From contig CM030945.1 in NCBI GenBank assembly GCA_018136815.1, positions 780,605-844,604 on the forward strand: 64,000 bases of DNA, in the 5' to 3' direction. Below, in pieces: positions 55,477 through 64,000 of this stretch. The position numbers and the translations under genes are program-made. Numbering within the stretch: position 1 is the stretch's first letter; each line of letters opens with the position of its first letter. The DNA is from Isochrysis galbana. Its lineage: Eukaryota; Haptophyta; Isochrysidales; Isochrysidaceae. The notes below the pieces were generated by a model. It saw nothing but the letters and a program-made list of their open reading frames with translations, had not been told where the DNA came from and ran no database searches.

Positions 55477-55774
55477 TAGGGCGGCCAAACTGGGTTTTTT
55501 TATGAGTGGTGAAAAATGAGCATCTCCATCTCAGAAATGAGGAAATTTGAGGATTTTTTTCGGTAGACGAATGTGCGCGCGACGGAGGGGAGGGGGGGAA
55601 GGGGTAAGGGGGGCGAAGCGCACCATTTCTTGGCGAAGATTTTCGTGATGACAGGTGGCCCCCCCTGGCCCCTGGAGGTCTTTTATTGGGCATCGCGCCA
55701 CGGCCAAAAAATCAGCCCAGCCCCTACTAGTAGCTAGTATTTAAAAAGCCCCGGTTTGCTGTTTGACCGCCCTA
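55477..55774. mobile_element. MITE with TAGGGCGG...CCGCCCTA ends (298 bp)
   Basis: Left end TAGGGCGGCCAAACTGG, right end TGTTTGACCGCCCTA, with TA at each edge. The internal sequence is shared with 3932-4380 (CACCATTTCTTG, CAGGTGGCCCCCCCTG, ATCGCGCCACGG). No coding capacity. Confidence 0.8.
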
Positions 55775-56747
55775 CTATTAGGTAGCATCTTTTGGCGGGA
55801 GCAGGGGAAAGCCGAAAGCCGCCAGGCGCTACGGGGCAAGGCTAGGGCAGACCATCAACAGGCGAGTTTTCAGGAAACCCATTAGTAGTGTTTTCAAGGT
55901 CATTACATTGATAGGTTGGGGTTTTCCGTGGTTGTTAACAGGTTATTCAGGGATGTTAATACCCCATTACTAGCCATTAACGGGTTAAAACCATTACAAG
56001 GTATTACCCAACGTTATTTTCATTCGTTCGGGGTGGCCACGGCGACCTCGCTCTCCCTCTCCCTCTCGCCCCTCCGCCCCCCCCCCCCCCGGATGAGTAT
56101 TCATGGTGAATGGGATGAGTATAGCTATAGAGTGTGCTTATATATACTCTATACTCTATCTATATGGCGCGCGCGGAGCGCGCTCGCTCCCGGCGCCGGC
56201 GCGCCGGCGCCTTTGGCCTCTTGCGGCTCGCAAGCGCCCGAAGCCCACCCGCACCCGCCCACCCATTAGTTGCCCATTAATGGGCAGGTTAGAGTTTTGT
56301 GGATGGCTCATAGTCAGCACATTAACAGGTTGGGTTTTGGGCTGGGTGTTAACTGCCAAGACGGTGCCCATTACTGGTTACTAGTTACTGGGTGTTAATG
56401 CCATTAACTTGTTAATGGGCTTAGGGCTTAACCCCGCCCTAGCCTTGCTACGTGGGGGAAGTTTCGCTTGAAAGAAAGCCTCCGAAAGAGTGGGCGCAGC
56501 CCACGGGAAGGGAGGGATGCGATCTCTCCCGTTTCGAGCGCGGCAGTTGCTCGTGATCTCGCCCTGCCCACTGCCCACAACCCACAACAGCTCCTGTGTT
56601 TCTTTTGTTCACATGTAGCATGTAGGCTCCGTTGCCGATGAGGCATGAGGCACGGTCCCTCAGCACTAACGTTATTTATACTTCTCTAGTGCAACAGGAA
56701 AATCTGACGCTTGTTCTTCATTCCGTGAATCGCTTGGCTGGCGAGCG
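55775..56747. other. CATTA/TTAATG-rich segment upstream of the TPM gene
   Basis: 55860-56030 and 56260-56440 are crowded with ATTAAC, CCATTA and TTAATGG words. They flank a GC-rich block with a perfect-looking CGCCGGCGCGCCGGCG palindrome near 56190. The tail ends CCGCCCTAG (56436-56444), another TIR-like word. No gene supported. Confidence 0.5.
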
Positions 56748-57791
56748 ATGGCGGTGGGCCGTCGGCTGCTCTGCAGCCTTTGCGCCGCCGCGCTCGGGTC
56801 GTTGGGGCCGCGAGCCAGCGGAGGGTACGGCGAGCGAAACTATCTCACCGCCTCTGCATACGAGCCCGAACTGCCAGACGGCGCCGTCGGCGTGCATCTT
56901 CCAGCGCAGCCGAGTCGGGTGAGAGGCGCGAGAGCTCACTGGCAGACGAAAAGCCTGCCGCAAGCCAGCCAGCCAGCCAACCAGCCAACCAGGTTTCGCT
57001 GGCGAGTATGAGCCTCTTATATGTGAGTAGTTTCGAGCTGTCAGCCCCCCAGCGGGCATGGTGATGCACAATTGCGCTGGCGAGGGTGAGCCGCGCACCG
57101 TTCCACCTATGTCTGCGATACTCAGGTGCTCGATCTGCAGGGATGGCTGTCGGAGCCTGAGCTCGAACGCTTGGAGCGAATTCTGGGAAAGCTAGAGTTT
57201 GATACCGGCTACCAATTACTGGTTGTCACACAGGACCGGGCGCGAGCCCGAGCGCCCGAGCTGCGGTCGCTCCTACAATGGTATGCCCCTCCTCCGCATC
57301 CTTGGAAGAATGAGATGGTTGTTGTGCGCCTATTCATCCACGTTGACTCGCTCGCTTTCTCCAGGTGGTCTAAATTACCGGGACGCCCTGTATCCACGCT
57401 CTCGGGTGCACGTCTCGCGCCGACGACCGTCCTGCTTATCGCTGACCGCGGCGTACCGGGCGCGCTCGAAAATGGCAACTCACTCCTAAGAGTGGAAGTT
57501 GGCGAGGATGCTGCTCTGGCTTTTGGGCCGAATTTCTGGTCGAGACTCAAACGGGAATACGGGAGTGCCAAATTCGTAAGTTTTACACAAATGTCATTGG
57601 CTAGTTGGCGTGGGGACCTTGACGTGCGCAAGCCATCATGATCACCTATGCACCTGCATCTTTTGCAGGTCAATGCGCGAGGCGAGGCTACTGCTGTCAT
57701 CACAGCATTGGAAGTGGCGTTGACTTGTTTGCGAGACGGGTACTGCTCTGATGTTCCTGCCGCCGATGCGGATACCTTCTTCCGATTTTGA
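56748..57791 (+). CDS. TPM-domain protein, likely plastid lumen or membrane associated (4 exons)
   Basis: Exons 56748-56918, 57126-57280, 57365-57575 and 57669-57791 join in phase to 219 aa. The second intron is 84 nt and stop-free, so its removal is inferred from good GT/AG sites. Signal-like N-terminus MAVGRRLLCSLCAAALGSLG. The TPM domain starts at about residue 58: VLDLQGWLSEPELERLERILGKLEFDTGYQLLVVTQD, then TTVLLIADRG, LLRVEVGEDAALAFGPNFWSRLKREYGSAKF and a C-terminal helix ending CSDVPAADADTFFRF. TPM_phosphatase proteins in plants sit in the thylakoid lumen (PSII repair, TLP18.3) or plastid membranes; some bacterial ones are membrane proteins of unknown role. No C-terminal membrane helix is present. 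Plastid function is inference. Confidence 0.83.
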
Positions 57792-58062
57792 ATGCCTTTC
57801 GAGCACAGATACATTCTCGTGGTCTCGTGCGGCGTCGTAAGTTGCAACTTTGCGTCTGCCAACTTCTGCAGGTGGCACACACGAGCGAGTGGGCCTGCTC
57901 TCGCACTTGTGATTGGCAGATGATACGACGATCGATTGCAAGAATACCGCCCGCAGGTCTGTGAGTGACGGAAGGGGAGCTACCTTTGTTAGTTGTGCCG
58001 CCTGTCTCGCCAACCGTTAACCCCAACCCCCCTTGCATCTAGCTGTACTTGCATCCTACTTT
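57792..58062. other. 3' flank of the TPM gene
   Basis: No feature seen. Confidence 0.35.
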
Positions 58063-58262
58063 TAAAAACACTTCTTAATATTCTCGCCACGCGCGCAGCC
58101 CTGCTCATCTACCTTGTAGCCACGCCCGCTTCCTTTTCACCCCTTTCACTTGCCTTGCGGCTCGTCCCCTCGTGTTCTACTTAGGGGCTCAGTGTATGGG
58201 GTTTCGAGTAGCAAGCGGCTTGTGCCGATCCCCGGTGGTCTAGTTCTCTACTCCCTCCTACT
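58063..58262 (-). mobile_element. Old retroposon 3' module, split by the LINE at 58263
   Basis: Minus-sense class-2 tail like 5785-5990 and 54391-54625. Its continuation (CCTACGCCATCGGGCTATCG) is found at 63626-63650, beyond the LINE, which confirms the split. Confidence 0.75.
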
Positions 58263-58264
58263 CA

Positions 58265-58282
58265 ACTAACTTAATAGTTGGT
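58265..58282 (+). other. 5'-terminal hairpin of the LINE at 58263
   Basis: Stem ACTAACT/AGTTGGT (one U.G), loop TAAT, 2 nt from the TSD; CGCC then ATG 58287. Confidence 0.78.
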
Positions 58283-58286
58283 CGCC

Positions 58287-59130
58287 ATGGAGCGCGCCGC
58301 CGCTCCCCACCTCTCCTTCGGGTCCGCCACCGCGGGCGCCCCCCCAGCACCCATGGAGCTGTCGCTGGCGAAGCGACCGCGTCCACCTGCAGAGGCCGAG
58401 CAGGTGAGCGTGACCCCGGTCGCGCCACACGGCCCGTGGCCCCGGCCACACCAGCCACAGCAGCCATGCTGGCCCACCTCATGGTGGGCCACAAGCTGTG
58501 GAGGACAGAGAGCCAGCACCACCAGAGACGAACCACCCAGCCATCAGGCATGCCTTATGGCAGAGGCCTCTCCCACCCTGGAGACGGCGGCGCTGCCCCG
58601 GCAGCGCGGCCCGAGACCGGGTGGCCCTTATGGGCACAAACCCAACAACAACATCAAGACGCACAATGACACCGATCCACCAACAATGCAACACGAGACC
58701 ACACTGAAGGAAAGCTGCTGGGATGTGTCTTGGGACACTCACCATACCCCTCTGCCAACTGCTCGCCCGGACCCGCCCTCGGCCTCACCACCCCCGACCG
58801 CCCCTGCCATGCAGGAGCCACCCTCGGATGAAGAGCATGGTTACACGGAGTCAGACGCAACGTACGAGTTGTCCTTCCACCAGGAGGGAGACTACATCTT
58901 CTTGGACGCCACCGTCTATGCCGCGATTGTAGAGCTCCTCTTGGAGCTCGAGGGAGTCGACCCTGAGCCGGACTTCTGGGCCCGGTCCATCCGCGGGCCA
59001 TGGCATATCGCCGTGAACGAAGACTGCGCGCAGCAATTCAAAGAACGCTATGGCGACATCACCACCCTCCGCATCGCTCAAACCGACGTTTCGGTCCGCA
59101 TCAAAGTCGATTCCATCGATGAGAAAATCA
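58287..59130 (+). pseudogene. LINE ORF1, fused by deletion to the ORF2 tail
   Basis: MERAAAPHLSFGSATAGAPP... with a disordered Pro/Thr/Gln-rich half. Then comes the folded segment IVELLLELEGVDPEPDFWAR and DCAQQFKERYGDI shared with the minus ORF1 at 22736-24379. Near 59130 the sequence switches to ORF2 (RRIGTRNRFIASPTD) in another frame, so ORF1 ends at a chance stop at 59171. Confidence 0.82.
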
Positions 59131-59358
59131 ACAAGAAAACAGAAGAATTGGTACTAGAAACAGATTCATAGCCTCTCCGACAGACGTGTGTAGGCTATGT
59201 CATCGACACCGCGAAAACTCGTGTCATCTAGCGTGGTGTCCCGCGACGAAAACCATCTTCGAGACCATAGATGCCCTCAACAACTTCACTCCCCCCCCCG
59301 GAAGATCACGCACACAGAAAATGAAGGATAGACTATTTGCATATCCTGGTACGAACAC
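59131..59358 (+). pseudogene. LINE ORF2 tail, first part (zinc knuckle)
   Basis: NRRIGTRNRF, then CRLCHRHRENSCHLAWCP (C-x2-C-x7-H-x4-C), then KMKDRLFAYPGTNT. Continues at 62151 after the insertion. Confidence 0.87.
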
Positions 59359-59361
59359 CCA

Positions 59362-59379
59362 ACTAAGTTTATACTTGGT
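59362..59379 (+). other. 5'-terminal retroelement hairpin
   Basis: Stem ACTAAGT/ACTTGGT (one U.G), loop TTAT, 3 nt from the TSD; CGCC then ATG 59384. Confidence 0.78.
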
Positions 59380-60010
59380 CGCCATGGAGCGCGCCGGCGC
59401 GGCTCCCCTCTCCTTCGGGCCCCCCGCCGAGGGCGCCCCCCCAGTACCCATGGAGCAGTCGCAGGCGAAGCGACCGCGTCCACCCGCGGAGGCCGAGCAG
59501 GTGCGTGCGACTCGCGTCGCGCCACACGGCCCGTGGCGGTGCACCCCGCCCAACCTAACCCCCCCCGCAACCTGGGCCCCAAGTAGTGCACGAGGGGAGT
59601 TGCCGCAAGGCGGGAAGCGAGGGAGAGGAAGGGAAATGGGCGTGGCTACAGTAGTTAAACCCGTGGCCGCGCGCGAGGCGAGAACATTAAAAGGTTTTTT
59701 GTCGCATTCGCGAATCGACCCCGAAGGTTTACATTCTAATTCTCGCCGATCTCTCCGGCCCCACGCCTCTAAGTCTAAGCCAGGCCATCACGGTAGCCGG
59801 GAGAGTCGACGTCACGCTAAACGCCACGCCGCTCCTCCCGCGGACCCAGCTCTGTCGGATGAGCCGGACATTCTTGAGCAGTGGCTGCGCCACTATGGGC
59901 GCCACGGCAAGGCCTATTCCGATTCCGCTAGTGCCCCACTCGAATATCAGGTGATGGCGGCACGAGAGGTCCCCTCGGGTGAGTCCTGGCATGCTCGCAT
60001 CATTTACACA

Positions 60011-60860
60011 ACTCCACAAACCTGGCGCGAACCACAAAGACGCTGATGGAGTGTCGCGCTTGGTGGCGGCAGACGACGAGACGTCGGAGACGTCCGCTCC
60101 TAAGCAGGGGGGTGGGCAGCTACTAGCCGCCGTCGTCCCTAACTCTCGCTCCACCACGGCATCGGATGGTCAGCCACCAGCCGTCGCCGCCTCTCGTTCT
60201 CGTACCACCACGGCCTCCAGTCTGCAAGCCGACGAACGATCGTCCAGGTTGTCCTCTACGACCAGGGATTCCATCAACCTCTCCTACCTCGACGTCGGTA
60301 CACCCAACGCCGAGGCGCTCAAGGAGGCACAGGCCGAGGACCCTGACTGCCACGACCTCATTCGCTTCCTCTCCTCGTCTCCTCACAACCCCGATCTCGA
60401 TCACCGTCGCTTGCGCTGGCTCAGTCGTGAATCTTCTCGATGCCTGTTGCGATCTGGACTACTCTACCGACGAGTGCCAACGAGGGATGGCGAGAAGCTT
60501 TGCCTCTACGTGCCGAAGACGATGCGCCGCGCCTACCTCGAAGCCTTTCACGACCACCTGTGCCACCTCGGCGACAACCGGATGGCGCGCCTTCTACGAG
60601 ACCGATATTTTTGGCCTGGGATGAACGCAGACGTCTGTGAGCACGTTCGCCAATGCCATGAATGCACTTTAGCTAAGCCTCCCTTCCGCCACCTCGCAGA
60701 CCCAAAGGGACCGCAGGTCGGCGCCTATCCGTTCGACATCGTCTTCTGCGACGTCGTCTCGATGGCTCCCACGCACGACTTCATCAAGGGCTCTCGAGGC
60801 TTCGACAAGCTCCTCGTCTTCGTAGACTCGCTCACTCGTTGGATCGAGGCGTTCGTCGTT
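60011..60860 (+). pseudogene. Ty3/gypsy RNase H end and integrase (truncated)
   Basis: Frame from about 60011: RNase H C-terminus, a Ser/Thr-rich linker, then the H2C2 zinc finger HDHLCHLGDNRMARLLRDRYFWPGM...CHEC and the integrase core start (GAYPFDIVFCDVV, LLVFVDSLTRWIEAFVV). The frame then runs into a TTCTCG-type minisatellite, so the rest of the core (second Asp region and Glu) is lost. Confidence 0.88.
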
Positions 60861-60861
60861 C

Positions 60862-61000
60862 GTTCTTCGATCCTCGATTCTCGATTCTCGTCGTTCCGTG
60901 TTCTTCGTTTCTCGTTCTTCGATTCTCGATTCTCGTCGTTCCGCGTTCTTCGTTTCTCGCTCTCGATTCTCGATTCTTGTCGTTCCGCGTTCTCATCGGT
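60862..61000. repeat. TTCTCGTCGTTCCG-type minisatellite
   Basis: Imperfect repeats of GATTCTCGATTCTCGTCGTT and CGTTCTTCGTTTCTCG that replace the integrase C-terminal part. Confidence 0.8.
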
Positions 61001-61291
61001 CCTCGATTGTTCGTTGTTCGTAATTCGTAACTTCTCGGTGCGTCGCTCATCACGTCTTCCGTCTTGGTTCGGCGTTGGGTGCGCGGCTCTCCCTCCATTC
61101 GGATTTATTGTTTCATTCGCTCTTCAGATTTATTGTTTCGTTCGCTCTTCGGATTTATTCGCTCTTCGCTCTTCGCTCATTCGGTCTCGTTCAGGATTGC
61201 TCTTCTGCCTTTCTCGTGGCTTGTTCGGAGCTCTCCGATGTCCGTTAGGTTCTCTTCTTTCCTCGCGGGACGCTCGATCCTAGCAGGGGGG

Positions 61292-62141
61292 TGTCGCATT
61301 CGCGAATCGACACTCGTTAGGCTTCGCTCTTCTCTTCGTCGTTCGGTATTTATCGTTATAATTCTCTCGTTCTCGTTCTCGGTCAAAAGCTTCGCTTGGA
61401 TGCATGGGATCGTGGGTTGTGGAGCGCCCTCTCTCTTTCTCTCGAAAGAGAAGGGAAGTTTCCCCACCTTTCTTCCTCCTAGGCGCCTCGCAAATAGGTT
61501 TAATTCGCTATCTTCTCCGCGTTTCTCTATCTACTTCAGTGATTGCAATCAGATTTAATTTGCAATCTCATCGCATCTCCCCCTTAGGCACACCGCACTT
61601 CTCTCGTCTTATTCGGTAAGTCTTTTGGAATCCTGTGCGGCAGGATTGCCCCTCGTTTCCGTTATGGTGCGATTCCCCTTCCAGACGGGATCGCCGACAG
61701 ATCGCCTTCTGATCGTCGTCCGTTGTCGTCTGGCCGGAGTGTTTGGGTTTGATTTCAGTCGAGTTGAGTGAGAAAGTCGTGGGGCGAGAGTCGGGGTGTT
61801 TTCCTGGGTGTCTCTGTCCGTCGTCCTGTCGTCAGTCGTCATCCGTCGTCGCTCTCGCTCTCGTCGCTCTCGCTCTCGTAACACTCGTACCCAACAAACT
61901 CGCCTCGCCTCGCCAGCCCCTGCCACCACAGCCCTCCTCACACTCACCCTCGCCTCTCGCCGCTCGTTTCATGTCGCTCTCGCCGCCGTCCTCGCCCTCG
62001 CTCAAGCCCGCCTGCCCGCCTTCCTCTGCTGACGGGCTTCAGCCCGTCAGCACCTCCGAACTCGTCTCCTCCGCCGCGCCTGCCGCCGGCATGGCCCCTT
62101 CCTCATTGCCCTCAGGCCCTAAGGGCCATCCCAATTCGTCA
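61292..62141 (+). repeat. 3' long terminal repeat
   Basis: TG...CA-bounded 850 bp after a polypurine tract. Blocks match the minus-strand LTR at 32380-34288. It includes a hairpin CTGACGGGCTTCAGCCCGTCAG (62027-62048). Confidence 0.85.
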
Positions 62142-62150
62142 TTTTTTTTT

Positions 62151-62498
62151 CCTGGTACGAACACTCCCGAAAGCCTAAAAGCGTTATACGTAATAGCGTG
62201 GAAATACATACTAAGAGATTTCTACAGAGTCGAATTTGAGTCACACGAGTACCACTACATACCTATCCTAGAGTCTACACTAGTGAGATTCACCACATTA
62301 GTTAGGGGCCTCACCCCGCCAAAAGCGCACTGCTCTGTACGCACGCATAAAGCTGCTCAAGGAAGAAAGCCCAAACTCAAGAAACCGCTAGAACTCAGCA
62401 CCCCCGTATTCATTGAAAACGAGAAAGGGAGACTACAACTGAGCGAAAACACCCGCCTCGTAGCGAAAGCCCTTGGCCTCGCTGAAAAGCTCGCATGA
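62151..62498 (+). pseudogene. LINE ORF2 tail, second part
   Basis: Frame resumes with ESLKALYVIAWKYILRDFYR, then ILESTLVRFTTLVRGLTPP, QGRKPKLKKPLEL and ends LGLAEKLA with a stop at 62498. The joined order equals that of 54785-55199. Confidence 0.88.
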
Positions 62499-62617
62499 CA
62501 CGATGCGTCGTCCTGCGCGAAACGGCCATCTAATAATGCGATCAATCACTATAGGTCATATAAAGTGAACACCGAAGCACACGGAAACAACGGGACCCTG
62601 GAACAATTCTAAAATAA

Positions 62618-63373
62618 TAAACCTTTTAATAGTCTCACCGCACCCGCGGCCGTGGACCCTCTACTTTCTACTCACGTAGGAGAACTTTCTACACCCCCAC
62701 TCCCCCGGCCCTTCTCCCCCCGCCATAAGGCGACTCCCCCCGTGCACTACTAGGGGGATAGGGGTGAAGGGCTTAGATATGGTCCGGTGGCCCGCGCCTC
62801 CCCCCGGTGATCATTCCCCCCCTTCCTCCTGTGTCTCCGAGTGGGCGGCGGCCTCAGCCCCGACTTATCCTGTAAACAGGTGCGGGACTTACCTATTTTC
62901 CGGTGAGCGGAGCTCTCGCTCCGCCCACCCCCTTCTCCGCGCGCTCTCTCCCCTCTCCTGCAGGCACGCGCGATGGCGCGCCTGCGGCAGGCCTCCAGCT
63001 GCCCTGTGGCGGCCCTTGGAGGCTCCTGGAGGCCAGCTCAGGGGGCAGAGGAGGCTGGGGCTGGGCCCTGGCCTCCCCTGCCTCTCCCTCGCTGGTGCTC
63101 CCGAGCCTCTGGGGCCCCCAATCTGCACCTGTCTGCCTGTCGACCAGGGGGGGAGGGGGGGTTGGAGCGATGGGCTGGTCACGAGGGGCCAGGATGGGCG
63201 AATGGGGCGAGCCTGTGGGGAAGGGAGTGGGTCAGTAGGGCAGTGGCCTCCTGGCAAGCCATCAGGCGTGCCAGGAGGATGGGTGGTTCCTCCCCCATGG
63301 CAGGGGAGGGAGGAGTGGAGAGAGGGGGGGGCTCGTGCCCCCCCATGGGTCAACCAAGTATAAACTTAGTTGT
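62618..63373 (-). mobile_element. Hairpin retroposon, complete copy (756 bp)
   Basis: TSD CAATTCTAAAATAA at 62604-62617 and 63374-63387, inside the LINE 3' region. Minus-sense 5' hairpin, TGACCCATGGGGGGGC; 3' end CTATTAAAAGGTTTA. The first 330 bp match 25001-25362. No recognisable protein. Confidence 0.88.
63353..63370 (-). other. 5'-terminal retroelement hairpin
   Basis: Minus-strand stem ACTAAGT/ACTTGGT (one U.G), loop TTAT, 3 nt from the TSD; ATG follows after TGACCC. Confidence 0.78.
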
Positions 63374-63625
63374 CAATTCTAAAATAAACAGGTCACCCAG
63401 TGGCACAGGAGGGAGCGGAGAACACGCCGCTGAGGACAGGTGCACACCGCTCCGCTCGGACCCCCCACATGTCCCGAGCCCCTAAGTAGAGCACGAGGGG
63501 AGTTGCCGCAAGGCGGGGATATTGAGGGTGAGGAAGGGTAGGGGGCGTGGCTACGAGTATGCGATTCAGTGCCACGGGTGAGGCGAGAATATTAAAAGGT
63601 TTTTTTTTCTCTACTCCCTCCTACT

Positions 63626-64000
63626 CCTACGCCATCGGGCTATCGCGGCTGTCTCGTTGGTTCATTGTGTTTGTCGTGGTGATGGATTTGGGGTGTTGTG
63701 CGGTGTGAGGGTTGTGAATTGGCTGGGCCTGGGTCGAGGAATTTCTTTATAGTTGGGCGAGTTTTTTCGGAACTAAGTCTATACTACTACTTAGTTCAGC
63801 ACGGGGGGTGCCTGCCGCGCCCCCGCCCCCCCTTCCCCCCTCAGGCTCCAACTCCCCTTCGGGGGGGCAGTCAGTACGATGGCAGACCGGTGCGGGCGTG
63901 GGAGTGCGGGTGGCGGTGCGCGCTCGGGGGGGGTTTTGTATGTTGTGTTGATTGCTCAGCCCGTGCAAGAAGCAAGAAGGCAGGCAGGGCGCGTGAGGGT
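63626..64000. other. Old retroposon continuation and family A-like fragment
   Basis: 63626-63650 continues the module split at 58262. 63770-63797 is an inverted repeat GAACTAAGT/ACTTAGTTC with a 10-nt loop, a variant of the hairpin. 63890-63980 resembles family A in minus sense (GGGCGTGGGAGTGCG, TTGATTGCTCAGCCC). Confidence 0.5.

Larger units (their letters stand above)
59700..62141 (+). mobile_element. Ty3/gypsy-type LTR retrotransposon, internally deleted
   Basis: TG...CA ends (TGTCGCATT and AATTCGTCA) within a T-run, so TTTTT can serve as the 5-bp TSD. Only about 20 bp of the 5' LTR remain. An RNase H end (KPGANHKDADGVSRL) and integrase follow, then a polypurine tract AGCAGGGGGG at 61282-61291 immediately before the 850-bp 3' LTR (61292-62141). 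Confidence 0.85.
59359..62149 (+). mobile_element. Short hairpin retroposon (about 350 bp) carrying an LTR element in its T-tail
   Basis: TSD TCCTGGTACGAACAC at 59344-59358 and 62150-62164. Hairpin, ATG 59384 (MERAGAAPLSF... for about 60 codons), then the class-2 3' module ending GGCGAGAACATTAAAAGG and a T-run. The T-run is split by the LTR element at 59700-62141. Without that it would be about 350 bp, an internally deleted LINE derivative. Confidence 0.87.
58263..63608 (+). mobile_element. LINE copy with internal deletion and nested insertions
   Basis: TSD CTCTACTCCCTCCTACT at 58246-58262 and 63609-63625. Starts with a hairpin, ORF1 from 58287, then a deletion removing endonuclease and RT, then the ORF2 tail (to 62498) and a 3' UTR ending GGCGAGAATATTAAAAGG plus nine T. 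Interrupted by 59359-62149 and by 62618-63373. Confidence 0.9.

Noticed and set aside
6017..63797. Hairpins as Rho-independent terminators, tRNAs or tyrosine-recombinase sites
   Set aside because: There is no T-run after the stem, the structure is too short for tRNA, and the elements have long TSDs typical of reverse-transcribed insertions.

Overview
This window looks like nuclear DNA of a unicellular photosynthetic eukaryote. It is GC-rich and full of low-complexity sequence. Its protein genes are split by short spliceosomal introns (about 70-210 bp, mostly GT-AG, with two or three GC-AG). Gene content includes a sigma-70 factor with an N-terminal leader, a TPM-domain protein, an algal PhoX/EHAP1-like alkaline phosphatase, a leader-bearing ABC half-transporter and an Sfi1-like centrin-binding protein. 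Together these suggest an alga with a plastid of secondary origin. A haptophyte is my best guess, but that is inference; no rRNA or plastid sequence is present to prove it.

Host genes in order: ABC half-transporter (455-3731, +, 8 exons); membrane RING finger protein (4799-5581, +); patatin/cPLA2-like lipase (8302-10945, -, 5 exons); very large Sfi1-like protein (12844-17969, +); cytosolic malate dehydrogenase (25791-27267, -, 5 exons); acid-sphingomyelinase-like phosphodiesterase (29147-30898, +); mitochondrial malate dehydrogenase (35818-37504, +, 4 exons); sigma-70 factor (41545-43193, +, 2 exons); secreted alkaline phosphatase (48069-50445, -, 2 exons); Mip/FkpA-type FKBP (53290-54060, +); TPM-domain protein (56748-57791, +, 4 exons). 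They form no operon or single pathway. The two malate dehydrogenases are the cytosolic and mitochondrial partners expected of a malate shuttle.

The space between genes is mostly mobile DNA, often nested and bounded by recognisable target-site duplications (TSDs). There is a nearly complete non-LTR element (18105-24405, TSD 16 bp). There are two near-identical copies of a 920-940 bp non-autonomous retroposon in opposite orientation (21095-22014 and 37999-38938, TSDs 20 and 19 bp). At 58263-63608 sits a layered nest: an LTR element inside the T-tail of a short retroposon, inside a LINE, inside an older retroposon tail, with another retroposon in the LINE 3' region. Terminal-inverted-repeat elements (about 3.9-4.4, 51.2-52.5 and 55.5-55.8 kb), a 203-bp tandem array (45.2-46.3 kb) and other minisatellites fill more space.

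The most striking unexplained signal is a small RNA-type hairpin: a 7-bp stem with a 4-nt A/T loop. It lies at the extreme 5' end of essentially every hairpin-bearing retroelement here, 2-4 nt from the insertion junction where that can be read, and usually 4-6 nt before an ATG. The stem sequence changes between copies, but pairing is kept by compensatory and G.U changes. This suggests a conserved 5'-terminal RNA structure shared by autonomous LINEs and short non-autonomous elements.
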